Source: Lepisosteus oculatus (lineage: Eukaryota > Chordata > Actinopteri > Semionotiformes > Lepisosteidae). From it: DNA of 64,000 nt. The position numbers were made by a program, and so were the translations under genes. Under the pieces are notes generated by a model. The model was given only the letters and a program-made list of their open reading frames with translations, did no database searches and was not told the origin of the DNA. This document shows, piece by piece, positions 11,061 to 23,559 of the stretch. The DNA is taken from assembly GCF_040954835.1 (NCBI RefSeq), contig NC_090703.1, positions 21,465,444-21,529,443 of the forward strand, given 5' to 3'. Each line of letters opens with the position of its first letter. Position 1 is the stretch's first letter.

Positions 11061-12754
11061 CCCTGCGCTGGACTGTTTCATAGGTCAGACTTAAAAACGT
11101 ATTTTTAAGGATTTTACTCACAATAGTTTGCATTATTACGGGTAAAATAGAGAAAGGGACGGTGCAAATAGAAAGAGTACCAGAATTTTGAAAATAAAGA
11201 TGCATCTGGCATCTTAATCGCTTCCACGTATTTTTTTTATTGTATTGTGATGGCATTCTAACGGGATAGTACTCATATTATTAGTCAAAACAGTGCAAAA
11301 CGAACAATAAAGTGGTTGGTTACTATTTAATTGTGATTCCTGGCTCTGACCGGCATCAGCCGCCAGGTCCTGAGAATGTTGCTGGGCTTTAAATAATCGA
11401 AACCCACGTTAGCGCTTTTTCGCCTTAAGGATGTCAAATGCATTATTGTGGATGGCCTGTCGATGGAAATCTACAGTATGTATGGCATAACCTGCATTAT
11501 CTCTGTGTTGATAATGTAGCTGTCCCATTTCACACCGCGTTAAAGTAGAAAGGGTGTTCGGATCTCCATGTCAGAGTAGGCGAACTGCCTTTGGTGTTAC
11601 AACAAAAATATTTTAAATAGAACCTTAATCGTGCGTATGATGCCCAGATTTGGCGGAGTTGTTGTGGTAATTTTGGTTTTTATTTTGAAATAAGTAAACC
11701 ATCATTGCAAGAAAAAAACAACAGCATTGTGCATCAATATCTGGATGGTGCAGAGCGTTTATGGCTGTAGCTTAATGTAGAGTAAAATGCTATAATGGAG
11801 GAGGAAGGGAATATTAAGAATTGTGTGATTTTCTATTCTCAATTCCATTTATTAAACGCGTTCTGTTCAGTGTAGAAAAAAACCCCGTTCTACACAGAAT
11901 TGTGCTTAATACACAGTTGTTAAAAAGAACAGAAAGGTCGAAGAAGGAAACAGTACATCTACAGTATACGCTGAGGTGGAAAAAAAATAATAAAACGCTT
12001 CTTTCAGCAGCGTTCGGGAAGCCAGACAGAACAGTGTGAAATAGTGCTAGCTCTTTCATCTCCTTGAGTGCTCCAGCCACCGGAATTCTGGTCTTGGGGC
12101 TTCCCTCATAATATTGCGCAACGGTGCCCTCCTCGCCTGCTCCATGCGCACTGGAAGCTTCAGTCTCCCACACTGTGCTTAATGCACTGTGCAGTGATAG
12201 CGATTCAAACTACAGAGGCATCGTGTTCTTAATACTCAGGACGACTGGGATTGTTCAGTTGCTGTTTATGTGGCTTTCCATGCAATGTGACTTGAAACAG
12301 GTCTACAATAACTCATATTGTTAATGAAGTGGGCAGGGGGGTTAAACAGATCTCCCGATAGACTGCGCTAACAATATTCAACAAGAGTCATTGTGAAAGA
12401 GTAGAGTTTGTGATGCAAAAGCAAACTGGTGTGGTTGTTGACAAACACCATTGGTCGGGATAGGTACTTTTTAATTGAAATAAATCTGGACTGTGTCCTG
12501 TTATTTGAGGTCTCTGTGCTTTTGGAGGGTACCTGTTGCAATAAAAACATGTAGAGTAGCGTATCGTTTTCTCAGGCAAAGGGAGTGAAGTTGTATCTAG
12601 AATATACATGACATCTTTAATCTATACAGTAGTCACTAAACAAGAAGCTTGCATTTGCACAAACCAAATGGAAAACAAGATTAAATCACCGAACTGTTTA
12701 AATGTGGAATAAATAGACATGGAGATTTTTTGCATTCACCTCTCATAATGGGTG
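11061..12754. other. Unassigned non-coding stretch
   Basis: No gene, RNA gene or named repeat could be supported. The overlapping open frames near 11814-12173 and 11821-12039 run on opposite strands and look accidental. Confidence 0.4.
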
Positions 12755-12960
12755 CAATTCTGTTGGAAGCAGAGAGTACCTTTAACACTCAAATGATCCC
12801 AAACAGCAGTTTGTTGCTGAACCAGACTGCTAAACTCCTTTAATCAAATCCTTCAATCTGCTGGATTCCTATTGATGCAGAGAGCAGCAGGCATGTGTAC
12901 TGAAACAGAACTTACTTACACAGTCCACAGGGAAGACTGTAATGGTCACTTTGGATCATG
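12755..12960 (+). repeat. Dispersed direct repeat, copy 1
   Basis: Shares a series of words in the same order with 14500-14700: TTCTGTTGGAAGCA, AACACTC, ATCCCAAACAGC, GAACCAGACTGCTAAA, GAGAGCAGCAGGCA, GTGTACT, and an AAACTGTAATG-like ending. The copies are clearly diverged. The family name is not known to me. Confidence 0.65.
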
Positions 12961-13729
12961 GGCAAAATGCTAGCACAGCATTTATTCTAAGCCAGCTACA
13001 GTGTTGCTTGTGCTGCTTGACATGGTGATAGAAACGTCCATGATTCTACTGTACTGTATATCACAGGCTGCATTGCAGCTAATGTCACTGTTGTGTCCAT
13101 GCTGGATGTCTGCATTGGCCATACACTCTACAAACCATTGTATTCGTCTGTATTTGGCCTCATCACTGACCAAGCCTATCTTTTTGTAGAGCATATGTGC
13201 AACAAAAAGCACTTTAATGAAGAGTCCTGCTTAACTTTGCTGTAGGAATATTACAGCACGAGAGTGTTAAATTGCATACTGTAGAAGGTGCAGTCAAGCA
13301 ATCAGTAAGTTTATAAGATGAATTGCAAATAATGTTATTAATTCCCAGGTTGTTACAACCATTTCCAGAACTCAACCTACCTGTAGGCATACTGTATGTC
13401 TATAAGTCTATGGCAGTGTTACTGTAAATGCAGACTGCATTCTTAAAATCTGTTGTTGGCAAAGTAGTTGTTACAGCATGTCTTATCTGTTTTGTATTTG
13501 GTATTTTCAGAGTACATGGTATCAACTCATTCCACTCTACAAAAGGACATACAATACCCTGCTTGGGATGCATTTTTTCTGCAAAAACACCAAAGTAAGT
13601 TTTATTAAGGAAATGTCTTACTAGACATAACAACCTAAGATTGTCCCCTTCTCATTTTCAGCTTAACCAGATCGTTTGGTTTCACCTACTGTACCTATGA
13701 TTTGTGTTTCACTGTGGATTGGGAAGAAG

Positions 13730-15080
13730 TTCAGTTAGATGACTTTATCAGTTATCTTGAGGACTATGAATACTTGGTCACCTTGTAGTTGTTTCTTATC
13801 GAGACTAAAAATTGTCAGTACTTTTAGCCTGTCTGAGCAGGATTTTCCTTTGAGCTTAGAAATGTACCATATGTGGTAGCTCTTCTCTTGACTGTTTGCA
13901 GAGCAGCAATATCTTTTTGCAACATGGTGACCAAAATTGCACACATATTAGGTCATATTAACACTATACCTCCTGATTTAAATTCTATACTTCTACTGTT
14001 ATGCTTAAGTTCTGTTTGCCTCTTTAATTGCATCCCTGCGTTGTCTAGAATATAAACTGTATGTATTGTCAGTACTAAAGCTTTTTAAGTAGCTTCTTAA
14101 AGCTCACCAGTTTACTGCTTGGATATATAGTGTGTATTCAATGCCTGAATACAGAACTCCGAATTTGTCTGCATTAAATGTAATCAGCCAGGTAATTGCC
14201 CAGTCTTGAATTTTGTCTGTTCTTAGGATTTCCCTTTCCTGCTTCAACAATTTTTGCTGATTCTTCATTTGGTGTCACCAAACAACATGTATGAAAACAT
14301 ACTTAGTTGACTATCTGTATAACAATTTAGGTCATTTATATGACCAGAGGTCCCAATACAGGCCCCTTTGATTGATTATTAATGTCAACCTAATTCAAGC
14401 ATTCACTTGAACATAGCAGTTCATCTTGGAACATGAAATAAACATATATATATAAAGATATTTGTTTCTCATGAACTGTCATTTATGTGTTTTAATAAGT
14501 CCAGTTCTGTTGGAAGCAAACAGTACTTTTAACACTCTACAATGAATCCCAAACAGCTGTTTATTGTTGAACCAGACTGCTAAAACCATGCACCTTTCTG
14601 GTGGAGTCCCATGAGATTGAGAGAGCAGCAGGCACGTGTACTAAAAGAGAGCTTAACTAAACAGTCTATAGGGAAAACTGTAATGTTCACCAGAGCTCCT
14701 AATACAGTCCCCTTTGATAATCTATTAATTGTGTCAGCCATTCACTGTAGTGTAGCAATTGGTACACTTCCTTTTCTTTTGTGAACTTTATCAAAAGCTT
14801 TCTGAAAATCCAAATATATCAAATCATATGTTTGTATTCATTAATGCTCTTGCTTGTTTAAAGAATTCTGTAAAAGTAGTTCAGTAAGACCGGCCTTTCC
14901 TAAATCCTTGTTAATTCTCCCCAAGAATCTTATTTTCATACAGATAATCCACTACTTTAGCTGTAAGACCTCCTAGCCTACAATTACTTCAGTTTTGTCA
15001 CCCTTTAACTGGTAGGTGCTATCTTTACAGTTTATTTATTTTTAATGGATGTATTAAGCCATCCCTGCCACGTCTTTCTT
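13730..15080 (-). mobile_element. CR1-like non-LTR retrotransposon (LINE) remnant, minus strand
   Basis: Read on the minus strand, 14781-14828 gives YLDFQKAFDKVH, the well-known reverse-transcriptase motif of CR1/L2-type LINEs. Further along, the 13740-14050 part matches the downstream sequence of the same LINE class (a VVTKLQGDQ-like run, AALQTVKRRA-like and the HIW-type segment), all broken by stops. The element is interrupted at about 14500-14700 by a copy of the dispersed repeat also found at 12755-12960. It is a decayed, 5'-truncated, inactive copy. Confidence 0.75.
14500..14700 (+). repeat. Dispersed direct repeat, copy 2, inserted in the LINE remnant
   Basis: Second copy of the unit at 12755-12960, sharing TTCTGTTGGAAGCA, ATCCCAAACAGC, GAACCAGACTGCTAAA and AGAGCAGCAGGCA. 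LINE sequence is recognisable on both sides, which suggests that this unit inserted into the LINE and is itself mobile. Confidence 0.6.
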
Positions 15081-15900
15081 TTTAATTATACAGTATAATC
15101 TTGGGACAAATCTGTTCTGTACAGTGTGTCAAGCAATATATCTTTGAAGTGATGCTAACCATACTTTTCTCATTCTGTGTTTATACAATCCTGTTATAGG
15201 TCTCTTAAGCTTGTCTCATTTCTTTGCAGCCTGTTTTCTTGAATTGAATTTCTTTGTTATAACCTGCGCAGCCTTCACTAAATCAACACAGCCATTTCTT
15301 CAGTAGGTGCTCAGATGAACTGAGTAAGAAGGCAGACGTTAATTTTGCTCCCAATCTGAGTGAGGAAAATTGAAATCTACCATCATACTTACTTCCTCCT
15401 TTTCAAATAATGTACATTCATGATTAAACTGCTCCTTCCAAAACTATGCTCTTTGAATATTTTGCTTTTTAAGCCTGAGCTTTATTGATTCTGAGAACCT
15501 TGATTTTTTTTAGGTTATGTTTCTGTACCTGAATGCTCTTTTAATGTGCGGTTTTACACCTATATTTCTCCCATTATTCTCATCTTTCCAGATTGCTTTG
15601 TATCCACTAATGCTGAATGCCTTACTGTACCATTACTCTCTGATGCCATTTTTCTGTTATTCCAATTACATCACAGGTCTTTGTTTTGTGTATCGTACCT
15701 GATCATGGATAAGTTCAAATAGAAATGAATCTGAATTTAAGAAAATGTTTATTTTTATATTCATGACAACTACACTTTGATGGCAACCTAAAGCTTTCCT
15801 GGAAGCACAGGGCACATGGTGGGACTGCACTCTAGGTGAGTCACTAGTCCATTGCAGGGCACAAACACACCGGGACAATTTAAAGATGCCAGTTAAACTA
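15081..15900. other. Non-coding stretch with a SINE/LINE scrap at its end
   Basis: Mostly unassigned. The last about 110 bp (15790-15900), with GACTGCACTCTAGGTGAGTC and CATTGCAGGGCACAAACACAC, resembles the reverse complement of common fish tRNA-SINE/LINE tails, but is too short to classify firmly. Confidence 0.4.
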
Positions 15901-15905
15901 GCCAG

Positions 15906-16235
15906 TGTCACGGACGTCCAAAGGGACTAACCGTGGGAAGCAGGAGAGCAGAAAAAGACCCATATGCGTAGCGGCGAGACGGGAAAAAGGCCCGGGCTCA
16001 TTAGTGCAAAGAGTTCAGGAATGCCGTATAGAAACCTATGCCCTCAGGGAGTGGACGTGGGGCGCCCTGGTGCTAGGCGGGTCACAGGACATCCGAACAT
16101 CAATGCTGAGCGAGGACAGAGTGCAAGACCCGGAAATATATAGCCCAAGGGAAAGAGAGGACCAGGAAGGACAGCAGACTGGAAACTAGGGACAGGACAG
16201 AGAAGGAGCGCCCTCTGGCTGCAGAGGGCGTGACA
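15906..16235 (+). mobile_element. LTR-like element (solo LTR candidate), 330 bp, with 5-bp target-site duplication
   Basis: Starts TGTCACGGACGTCC and ends GAGGGCGTGACA, with perfect flanking GCCAG repeats at 15901-15905 and 16236-16240. It shares CCTATGCCCTCAGGGA, a GGCGGGTCACAGGACATC-type block and GAGCGCCCTCTGG with the element at 8714-9282, and is about 240 bp shorter. The open frames inside (15905-16189 + and two on the minus strand) are incidental. Confidence 0.75.
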
Positions 16236-16240
16236 GCCAG

Positions 16241-19200
16241 CATGTATTTTGAAAAAGATGCAAAGAAAACCCATCTGAATACCAACTTCACTCCGAACAC
16301 CATAAACCAAACGACACTTAATTTATTTGATTAAAGGAAATTAAACTAAAAAATCCTGTGGTTTTGAAGGACCAGAGTTTTAATCTCCTGTTTTGAGACT
16401 CTTTACTAGTAAGAGATTTGAGTTTTTTTTATGTTGGTTAACCAGAGGAATCTCATTTAATCTCTGCACAGTCATTTTTGTGCTGAATTGTTTATCCCTG
16501 CCAGTCAGAGCAATGACCTGCCTCTCCCAAGACTTTAATTGAAAGACCGGACTTCAATTGCTAGTTGTCAAGTACCTCAGAAATAAAAACCCCCTGGTGA
16601 GAATAGCTTTTAAAGTGCGGCTGTGGAATTGTACTGTACTGTAGGTGTTTGCTGAAGGTCAGTAATTTTTTTTAAAGTGAAAACAAGGGTCTCTTGCTGT
16701 GAGCCAGTATGTAGTACTCTAGAGGGCAAGCTAAAACATTGTTTTTCTTCCTAAAATATATGTTTGCTTTTATGCAACGAGCACAGGATGACTGGATTGA
16801 AGTGTTTCATGAAGTTTCAGCAAAGACAAAAAATTGCTCTAATTTGATTTGTGATTTGTTGTAATGCACAAGCAGTCTCATAACCAGTACAGGATGCCGG
16901 AAAGGGAAAGGCACTGTATTCACTATTCTCAACTGTAGCTGATCTGTGGTAGTCACCCTGTGTAGCACTTTTACCAATACCCACTTAAAATCTGCTATTA
17001 CAACCAAAAAAACAATTAAGCATATTGCATATATTTTCCTATGCGTTCAGAAATGGTAGCACAGAAATGTCCCTCAGATGAAACAGCTCTTCAAAGTGGG
17101 GAAACATTGAACAGCAGAGACAAATGCTTCCAATAAAGCATTCTATACAAACCATCTAGGTATCCAGATAAAAGTTTAAAATCATCTACACTTTTATAAT
17201 ATCCTTGTTAGGGTTCGCTTCAAACAGCAATGCTAATTAATGCTAATTAATAAATATCTCACTCTTGTAGGCTATACATCAGTTGCTTGTTCAAAGGCTG
17301 TTCTTTGGGCTGCAGTACTTGGATCTTTCATCTTGGGAAAGAAAGTGCTTTAAACAGTACTGCCTGGTACTGCATCTAAGTTCCTTTCCTAAGTTTGTTT
17401 TTAAGAGGTTTCAAAATTGTAAAATGATGGACACTGTTGGCATTGTTCTCAGCCTCAGTAGGTCAAGGGTAATCCAGGGAAGTAACACAAGCATCTTATA
17501 AACTGAATCGGCACTCAAGCTTGTACGAACAATTGAATTTAGAGAGCAGGTTTCAGGTTGCAGTAGAGACTCAAAATCCTTTCATTGCATAATGAATAGA
17601 TGACATGATCATTCCTTTTCTAGGTAACCCTATGATGTGCAGGAATAGTGCATTTGATTGGTGTTGAACCATTGTTCTGAAATCTTGAAGGTCATTAAGG
17701 TTCTCAAAAGAACTCCAAACTGTTCCATGTCTTGTTTACCACTTAGCAGAGCACAGCTGTGGGTGGAGATTATATTCATTACGTTACCTTTTTTATCCAT
17801 TTAATCGGTTTAGTTATGAAGACACCAATACCAGATGCTCTGTCAAGAAACTTACCTGCAATGAAACGATGACAGGAAGCTGCAAGAGATCGTATTTTAA
17901 ATTAGATCTATTGAGTTGTGAAATAGATTGATAGAATAGATTTGCACAACTGAAGACGTAATCTGTCATTTTATGTGTCCCAGGCTCCCTTTGCTTAGTT
18001 GGGACATACAGTGTAATTGGAAGCGTTTAGGGTGCGGCTTTTGGACCAGGAAGAGGTCAGTAATCTCTGTCTTCTGGACCAGGTTTACCTTTTTGTAAAC
18101 TATGAGGGTTAATAGCTTTTTTGCATTTTCTGGCATTTCTCCAGGTCTTCTTTAGGGACTAGCTTTAAAGTCTAAGTCGGCCTGGAAGCTAGTATTATCA
18201 GCTCTGATCTGTCTAATGTTTTTCTATTAACATTTCAATGGACTATAATTTTTTATCATTGCAGTTAGAGTGGATGACAGAAGTTTAACTTGATTTCTGA
18301 GCTAGGTTGTTGCGGCTTGTTAGGAAGGTCTTAATGTTCTTAGCGGTTATTTCACTTACCTTCAAACCTGCAATCCAGAACTCAGGAAATTGCATGGCAG
18401 GTGACAGATTTCTTCAAATTTTGAGATGAGCTGTGATTCTTTTATTCAGCTCCTCTTCGTAATCATGTAATTGTAAAAGTGCATGAGTATTCTTCTCCTT
18501 CAACCTTTCTAAATTGACTTTCCACTACTTTTGGGACATTAGCAAAATTCTTGCTAACTCAAAGGTAACAAAAACACTAGTAGCTCGCTCAAAACCACAT
18601 ATTTTAATCATTGGCTTTATCACAACTTGCATATCGAAACTCTTAACAAAAAGAATGAATGAATACATTAATGTGAAGGGGGAAGGACAAAGACCGAAAT
18701 ATAATTAGATTTAAGTTAGGGCATTATTGCATTATTGCATTATTGATTTGACGCTGACACTGAGGTAATTGCAATGTACATGCAAAAGGGACACATTATT
18801 TTTACCCACACTGTGGACTATCAAAACAGGGAGACCTGCAGCACAGTATGTCATGTCCCATCCTGGATCACTGATTTGGATCACTGGATCACTGATTTCA
18901 GATACAGAGGAAAGTGTTTCTGCACTGCAACAACACAATTCAGAATCTGCTGTAGTCAGAACAGATAGACTAGTGATGTCTATCTTGTACCTTCAGGTCT
19001 TGTATCACTGGTAATTCCTTATAAGCAAGTGAAAGCAGTACATAGAATTTACACTTGTTCTTTTTCACCTGCAGACTCAGCATTGTCGTCTTGGCTTTAT
19101 GGAGGACAAATTAAATCCTCGTCTTGGGTGATTTAGCTGGAACTTTATTCATGCGTGCTGGTCTGTGGAACTGAAGCATTCTGTGTGCAGCTCAGGGATA

Positions 19201-20100
19201 TTGCATTAATCAGTTTAAGGCAAAATAGAAGGTCTTGTCAGATGATTAATGCTTACTCCTCTGCACCGTTTTCAGAGAGCAGCAAATCAGGGGAAGTACA
19301 ATGTGAGCAATGCACCATATAAAGAAAACATTTACGTGTACATGTGTATTTTAATGTAGATTTTATATAGTAATGTTTGCTGCTCTCAAACACTGCTTTT
19401 ATTTCTCAGTGTAATTGTCAACTCAACTGACTGAGACCATTTGTCTTTCAAACCCCTTGATAACAGGTTAATAACCTAACTCTCAATGCCTTCTCAATGG
19501 TAGATTTGAAAGAATCTTCATGCTGAATCCATGTCCCTTGCAGCACAGACTTCAGATGCCAGAAGAATCGATGGGGTGTGACCAGAAAAGCCATGGAGGA
19601 GAATATTTTGATTGCTTGAGCAGGTTGTGCTGTAAGGAAGTGGTAACCAAACGCAGGAATTAAGTAGAAAAGATGTGAGTTGTGAGTAAAAAGTGTTACA
19701 TTCCAAACTTCTCCACCTACATCCCAACCAGTTCTGACAGCATGCAACCAGACAGTTGCAGATAAACGCAGGTGTTTTTACTGTTGCAGACTTGTCTGGT
19801 GATTCGTTCTTGTACTGTTTTACTGTTAATACAGTACTATGGACCTTCTTGTGAAATTTGTCATTTAAAATTCAGACTATACACGTTCAGTCTTAACATC
19901 GGTGCAGTCCTAGGCTTTTCAACTGATGCATTGTCCACAACAGTCAATCATGCACCAACATTGCCAGCTATTTTTCACTGTTGACTTTATTCAGCTGGAC
20001 CAACATTGCATTGTCCAGTAGAGTTGTGTGAGGCCTGTAATTGATTATCAGAAGATATTGGCCATAATCTTGGCTGTTAAGACCAGACTTTGGAACTTCT
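16241..20100. other. Long unassigned non-coding stretch
   Basis: No exon or named repeat could be supported. Small local repeats occur: GCTAATTAAT twice near 17231, ATTATTGC three times near 18722, and GGATCACTG-containing duplicates near 18863. Conserved regulatory elements for tmem229b could lie here but cannot be seen without comparison. Confidence 0.4.
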
Positions 20101-20109
20101 TAGGTGGAG

Positions 20110-20355
20110 GGGGAAATGTTTCGGCCCGTTTCTTATTCTGAACTCAGTTTTCATCACCAACTACCAGAGGAGACACACACTTTGCTGCAGAAGTGTTAAT
20201 GAGGTCCAGCAACTGTTGACAAGTATCTTTTCTCTGGTCGCAATATTGTAAGCACACCTGTTTGGCAGCAACCTTTGACACATCAAAGAGTGAATGGATA
20301 ATAGTATCAACTCCAAGCTCTTTTTCAAGTTTAGCAGCTATATTCAGTGATTAGG
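20110..20355 (-). pseudogene. Unrecognised open stretch of about 70 codons, possible exon or gene relic
   Basis: On the minus strand a frame without a usable ATG runs from about 20355 to a TGA near 20145. It includes AAKLEKELGVDTIIHSLFDV and QYCDQRKDTCQQLLDLI, which read like real helical protein rather than random translation. I do not recognise the family. It lies next to a minus-strand LINE fragment, so transposon-derived coding or a processed pseudogene are both possible. Evidence is only compositional. Confidence 0.2.
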
Positions 20356-20427
20356 CATTATCACGTGCTCCACAGCAAAGATTGATTCTGAATCTGTCTT
20401 TTCAGTATAGCAATTACAAAACAATTT

Positions 20428-20575
20428 AGGGATTGCTTTAGAAACATAAGAGACTACAAATGACAGGAGGCAATTTTGGTCCATATGGCATGTTTTATTG
20501 CTAATTAATCCAAGGATCTCATTCCGCCATTTCATGAAAGAAACAAGGGTATCAACTTTGGCAGCATGTCTGGGT
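20428..20575 (-). repeat. CR1-like LINE 3' end fragment
   Basis: Minus-strand translation contains KVDTLVSFMKWRNEILG, matching the ADTLxSFKKxLDEILG ending typical of CR1-like ORF2. It is followed by a CCAAAATTGCCTCCTGTCAT word like the conserved 3' tail of the family (GGCCTCCTCTCGTTTGTA). Confidence 0.65.
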
Positions 20576-20733
20576 GTCTTATCCCCTACACTCTTTGTGT
20601 AAAGAAGAATCCATGGCAGCAGTTTCTGAGCACAGGGCAGATAGGTGGGCAGCCTTTGTTCTGCTGTGACATAGACAGCAGATTTCATGTTCAGCCGCAA
20701 TTTCCCCTGCTCTGTATTGACTCTAATTTCCAC

Positions 20734-23284
20734 ACTTCACCCAGATCTTGGCAAGCCTTGTGATTTTAAAATGCTGGAAAAACTGAGAGCACTGGGTAGT
20801 CCAGGCACCAGAGATCAGAGTACAGGGTGCTTCACAGGAAATGAGAGGAACAAGACGCTGTGTCAGATGATCTTCAAGTATTGCCATCTGTCAGTGCTGA
20901 GTAGGTTATGACTTCTGAAACACAGACTGGAAAGGCAGACTTGATGCTTGGTAGAGAGAACTTATTTCTACATCAGAAAGTTTGTTCCTGGTTAATTCTG
21001 ATAGATTGATCAGGGAGTATCTGAAGAATCGTCTCGGTTTGGAGTCATTGTTATGGTACTTCAAAGGCATTATCTCCAAAGCCAGATTTTAGGATGACTT
21101 AAACAGTGTAAAAATTGAGGAATTCTCTTTGTTTTCTAAAGCTGTTTTGTACACTGAACTGCAAGTCTCCAGTAAATTTATCTCTGGAGAGTAAAGTTGG
21201 TCTCTTTCTCTTCTTGAATAAGTTGCTTGCTAGGCCTGTTTTCCCGAAAATCCAGGTTTATTTTAAATTGTTATGCTTTATTCCAACATTTTAAGTTTGA
21301 TTTGGGATAATAAGGTGCTGAATTTTAGGTTCATGGACTGGAAATTCAACATTGAAAAGACAAATTATGCCCCTGTTACTTACAGTAACACATGATAATG
21401 AAGATTTTGGATTCTGCTGCTTGTTTTGTAAGCCCTGATAAGAGATGCTCTGTTAAGAACATAAGAAAGGTCAGACTCCCCTGATTCTCTGTTCCATAAC
21501 ACATCCATCAGTCAACTGCATCTTATAACAAGGGTTAGTGGGCACACTATATAATCTGAGACAGATGGAGCTCAAGTTTTGAAATAATTTAGATTTTTTT
21601 TACAATTGTGATCACCACATGATAAAATAGATTGCTGCTTTGGAATAAGTTCACCAAACTGTGACTGTAGCTACTGTAAGGTACATTCCAAGGATTAAAG
21701 GATATCCTACACTGACAGTCTAAAAGAACTGAGCATTTTTAGTACGGATCAGGGGGCTTGTAAAAATCCTTGTAAAAAAGGCACTGACCCACTGGACATT
21801 TTCATGATCCACAGTGAAACACAAATCAAAGTACACAATTCAAACTGCCAGGAAGAACATTTTATACATTTATAGAATCTGGATTATTTCTCCTTGGTGC
21901 TGATCTAGTGCATGGTATCTGAACCCCCCTGTTCAGATCAGTACACTAATCCCTGACCTATTTCAAGGCTGCCTTGTCTCTGCAGTCCCTGTTCTGTACC
22001 CACTTGGAATGCTAAGCAAGTACTGCATTTAAGGTGTTACTCGGTACTTTACATTCTAGTGGGATTTGCTGAAATCTCGGGGATGGGAGATGATTAATAG
22101 GTCAAAGTCTTTCCCTTTTTCAGATATGTGCAAATTTCTTTGTACTTACAGCTCAAGTCAGTGGCTCTGGAAGTACTCTCTGAGATTCAGGATTCAACAA
22201 GAAATTGCAGAGACACAGGACGCTTTTAAGGTTGGTTGACTAAAGCAGAAACTGCAATTTTGTTACTGCTGACCCAAAAGAAAAAATCACCACCATGCTA
22301 AACCAGCTTTTGACGCATTGATGTATGTCTTTGGATAAACTGCTGTGTGCATAAGTGTGGGGGCTGAGGGGAGCCAGGAGGGCTTAGTTTATTTAGCTTA
22401 TAAACAAATGTAAGTTAGAAACAAACATTTTTGAGAAAATGTTTTTTTCTTTGAGAAATGTTTGGAGAGAATGTTTTACCACTGCCACTGACCTAAGCTG
22501 CTGCCCAGGGATAGAAACATCAGCTCTTCATCAGTATCCATCTGCTCCTACACATGAACCCCACAGACCCCCCACTGCTGACTTCACCTGGGGTTCTGAC
22601 TGCGTCAAAGTGCTGTCCCACAGCTGGGTGTTCTCGAACGTTTGTATATCCCACGATAACCCACTAAAACCTCGAGTGTAGAGAAGTCGCACCAAATTAT
22701 GACTCGACTTCCTAGCTTTTACTAGACAAACATGGAACTGGTTGGTGCAGGAGGTATTTTATACCTTTTATCTCTGCTACAGAGGTGGGACTATGGCAGC
22801 TTATTTGCACGGCATGCAAATAAGGCTGATGGCCTACATTGATAATTTATTTAGTTGGAAAAACTAAAAAAGGGAAAACAAAATGGCAAAACTGATTTTA
22901 ACACATGGGCTATGTTTTAACCAGAAACGATACGCAACCATTTACTTCTGTGTTAAAACTGGAGTAATCAAGCAAATGATCTTCCAGGTGACTGAACATG
23001 GTTATCATTGTATAGAGTGTACCAGGGACTGCTGAGGCTGAATTGAATAAGAGAATACTCAACCAGTTTAGGTTTAGCTTTATACTGTAAGTCCTTGGCC
23101 TACCTCTGGCTCACACTGATGTTTTTTTTCCTCTCATACTGCTTGATTGACTTGTTTTCTAAGTTGTATGTTATTTAACTTGCTGTTGTTGCTGCTGCTC
23201 TTCTGTGTTTATGTATTTGGTGATTCCTTTAATGTCTCTGTATTGGAACACACATGCAAATCATTTCATTGCACTTGTACCCTG
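20734..23284. other. Non-coding stretch with small LINE scraps
   Basis: Two scraps of the same CR1-like family are visible: AAGAACATAAGAAAGGT near 21458, and TACACTGACAGTCTAAAAGAACTGA near 21706 (the start of the typical 3' segment). The remainder, including 22439-22681, is unassigned. Confidence 0.45.
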
Positions 23285-23510
23285 ACCTGCTCTGTTGGTA
23301 GAGCCTGAGACTCATAATCTCAGGGTAGTGGGTTCGTGTCCCATGTCAGGTGCCAGGTCCTCCATGTTGGAGGTTGGGCACATTGTTTTTTTACCCTGTC
23401 CTGTAAAAAAACAATGTTATGGTAACAGCAGCAGGATGTTGCCACCCCTACATGCCAGAAGGCATAACAGGTAAAAACCTCCATCCATATGACAAATAAA
23501 CTGAACTGAG
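23285..23510 (+). repeat. tRNA-Lys-like SINE head with body (or tRNA pseudogene)
   Basis: 23285-23355 folds roughly as a tRNA: a 7-bp acceptor stem with one mismatch (ACCTGCT/GTCAGGT), a TTGGTAGAGC D-arm word, an anticodon stem TGAGA/TCTCA around CTCATAA, a GTGGGTTCGTGTCCCAT T-arm and a terminal GCCA. The body is closest to tRNA-Lys, but the anticodon position reads CAT and the D-arm is shortened, so it is not a working tRNA-Lys. A non-tRNA tail follows, including TGGAGGTTGGGCACATTG and GTAACAGCAGCAGGATGTTGCC, ending near AATAAACTGAACTGAG. Internal A and B boxes are partly intact. Confidence 0.6.
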
Positions 23511-23559
23511 AAGTTACCTGCACTGCTCTGTGGAAGACTTCTGCTTAGCCTGAACTAAA

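Noticed and set aside
15905..16310. Open frames of 94 (+), 88 (-) and 67 (-) codons
   Set aside because: They fall on the TG...CA LTR-like element and are non-coding repeat shadows.
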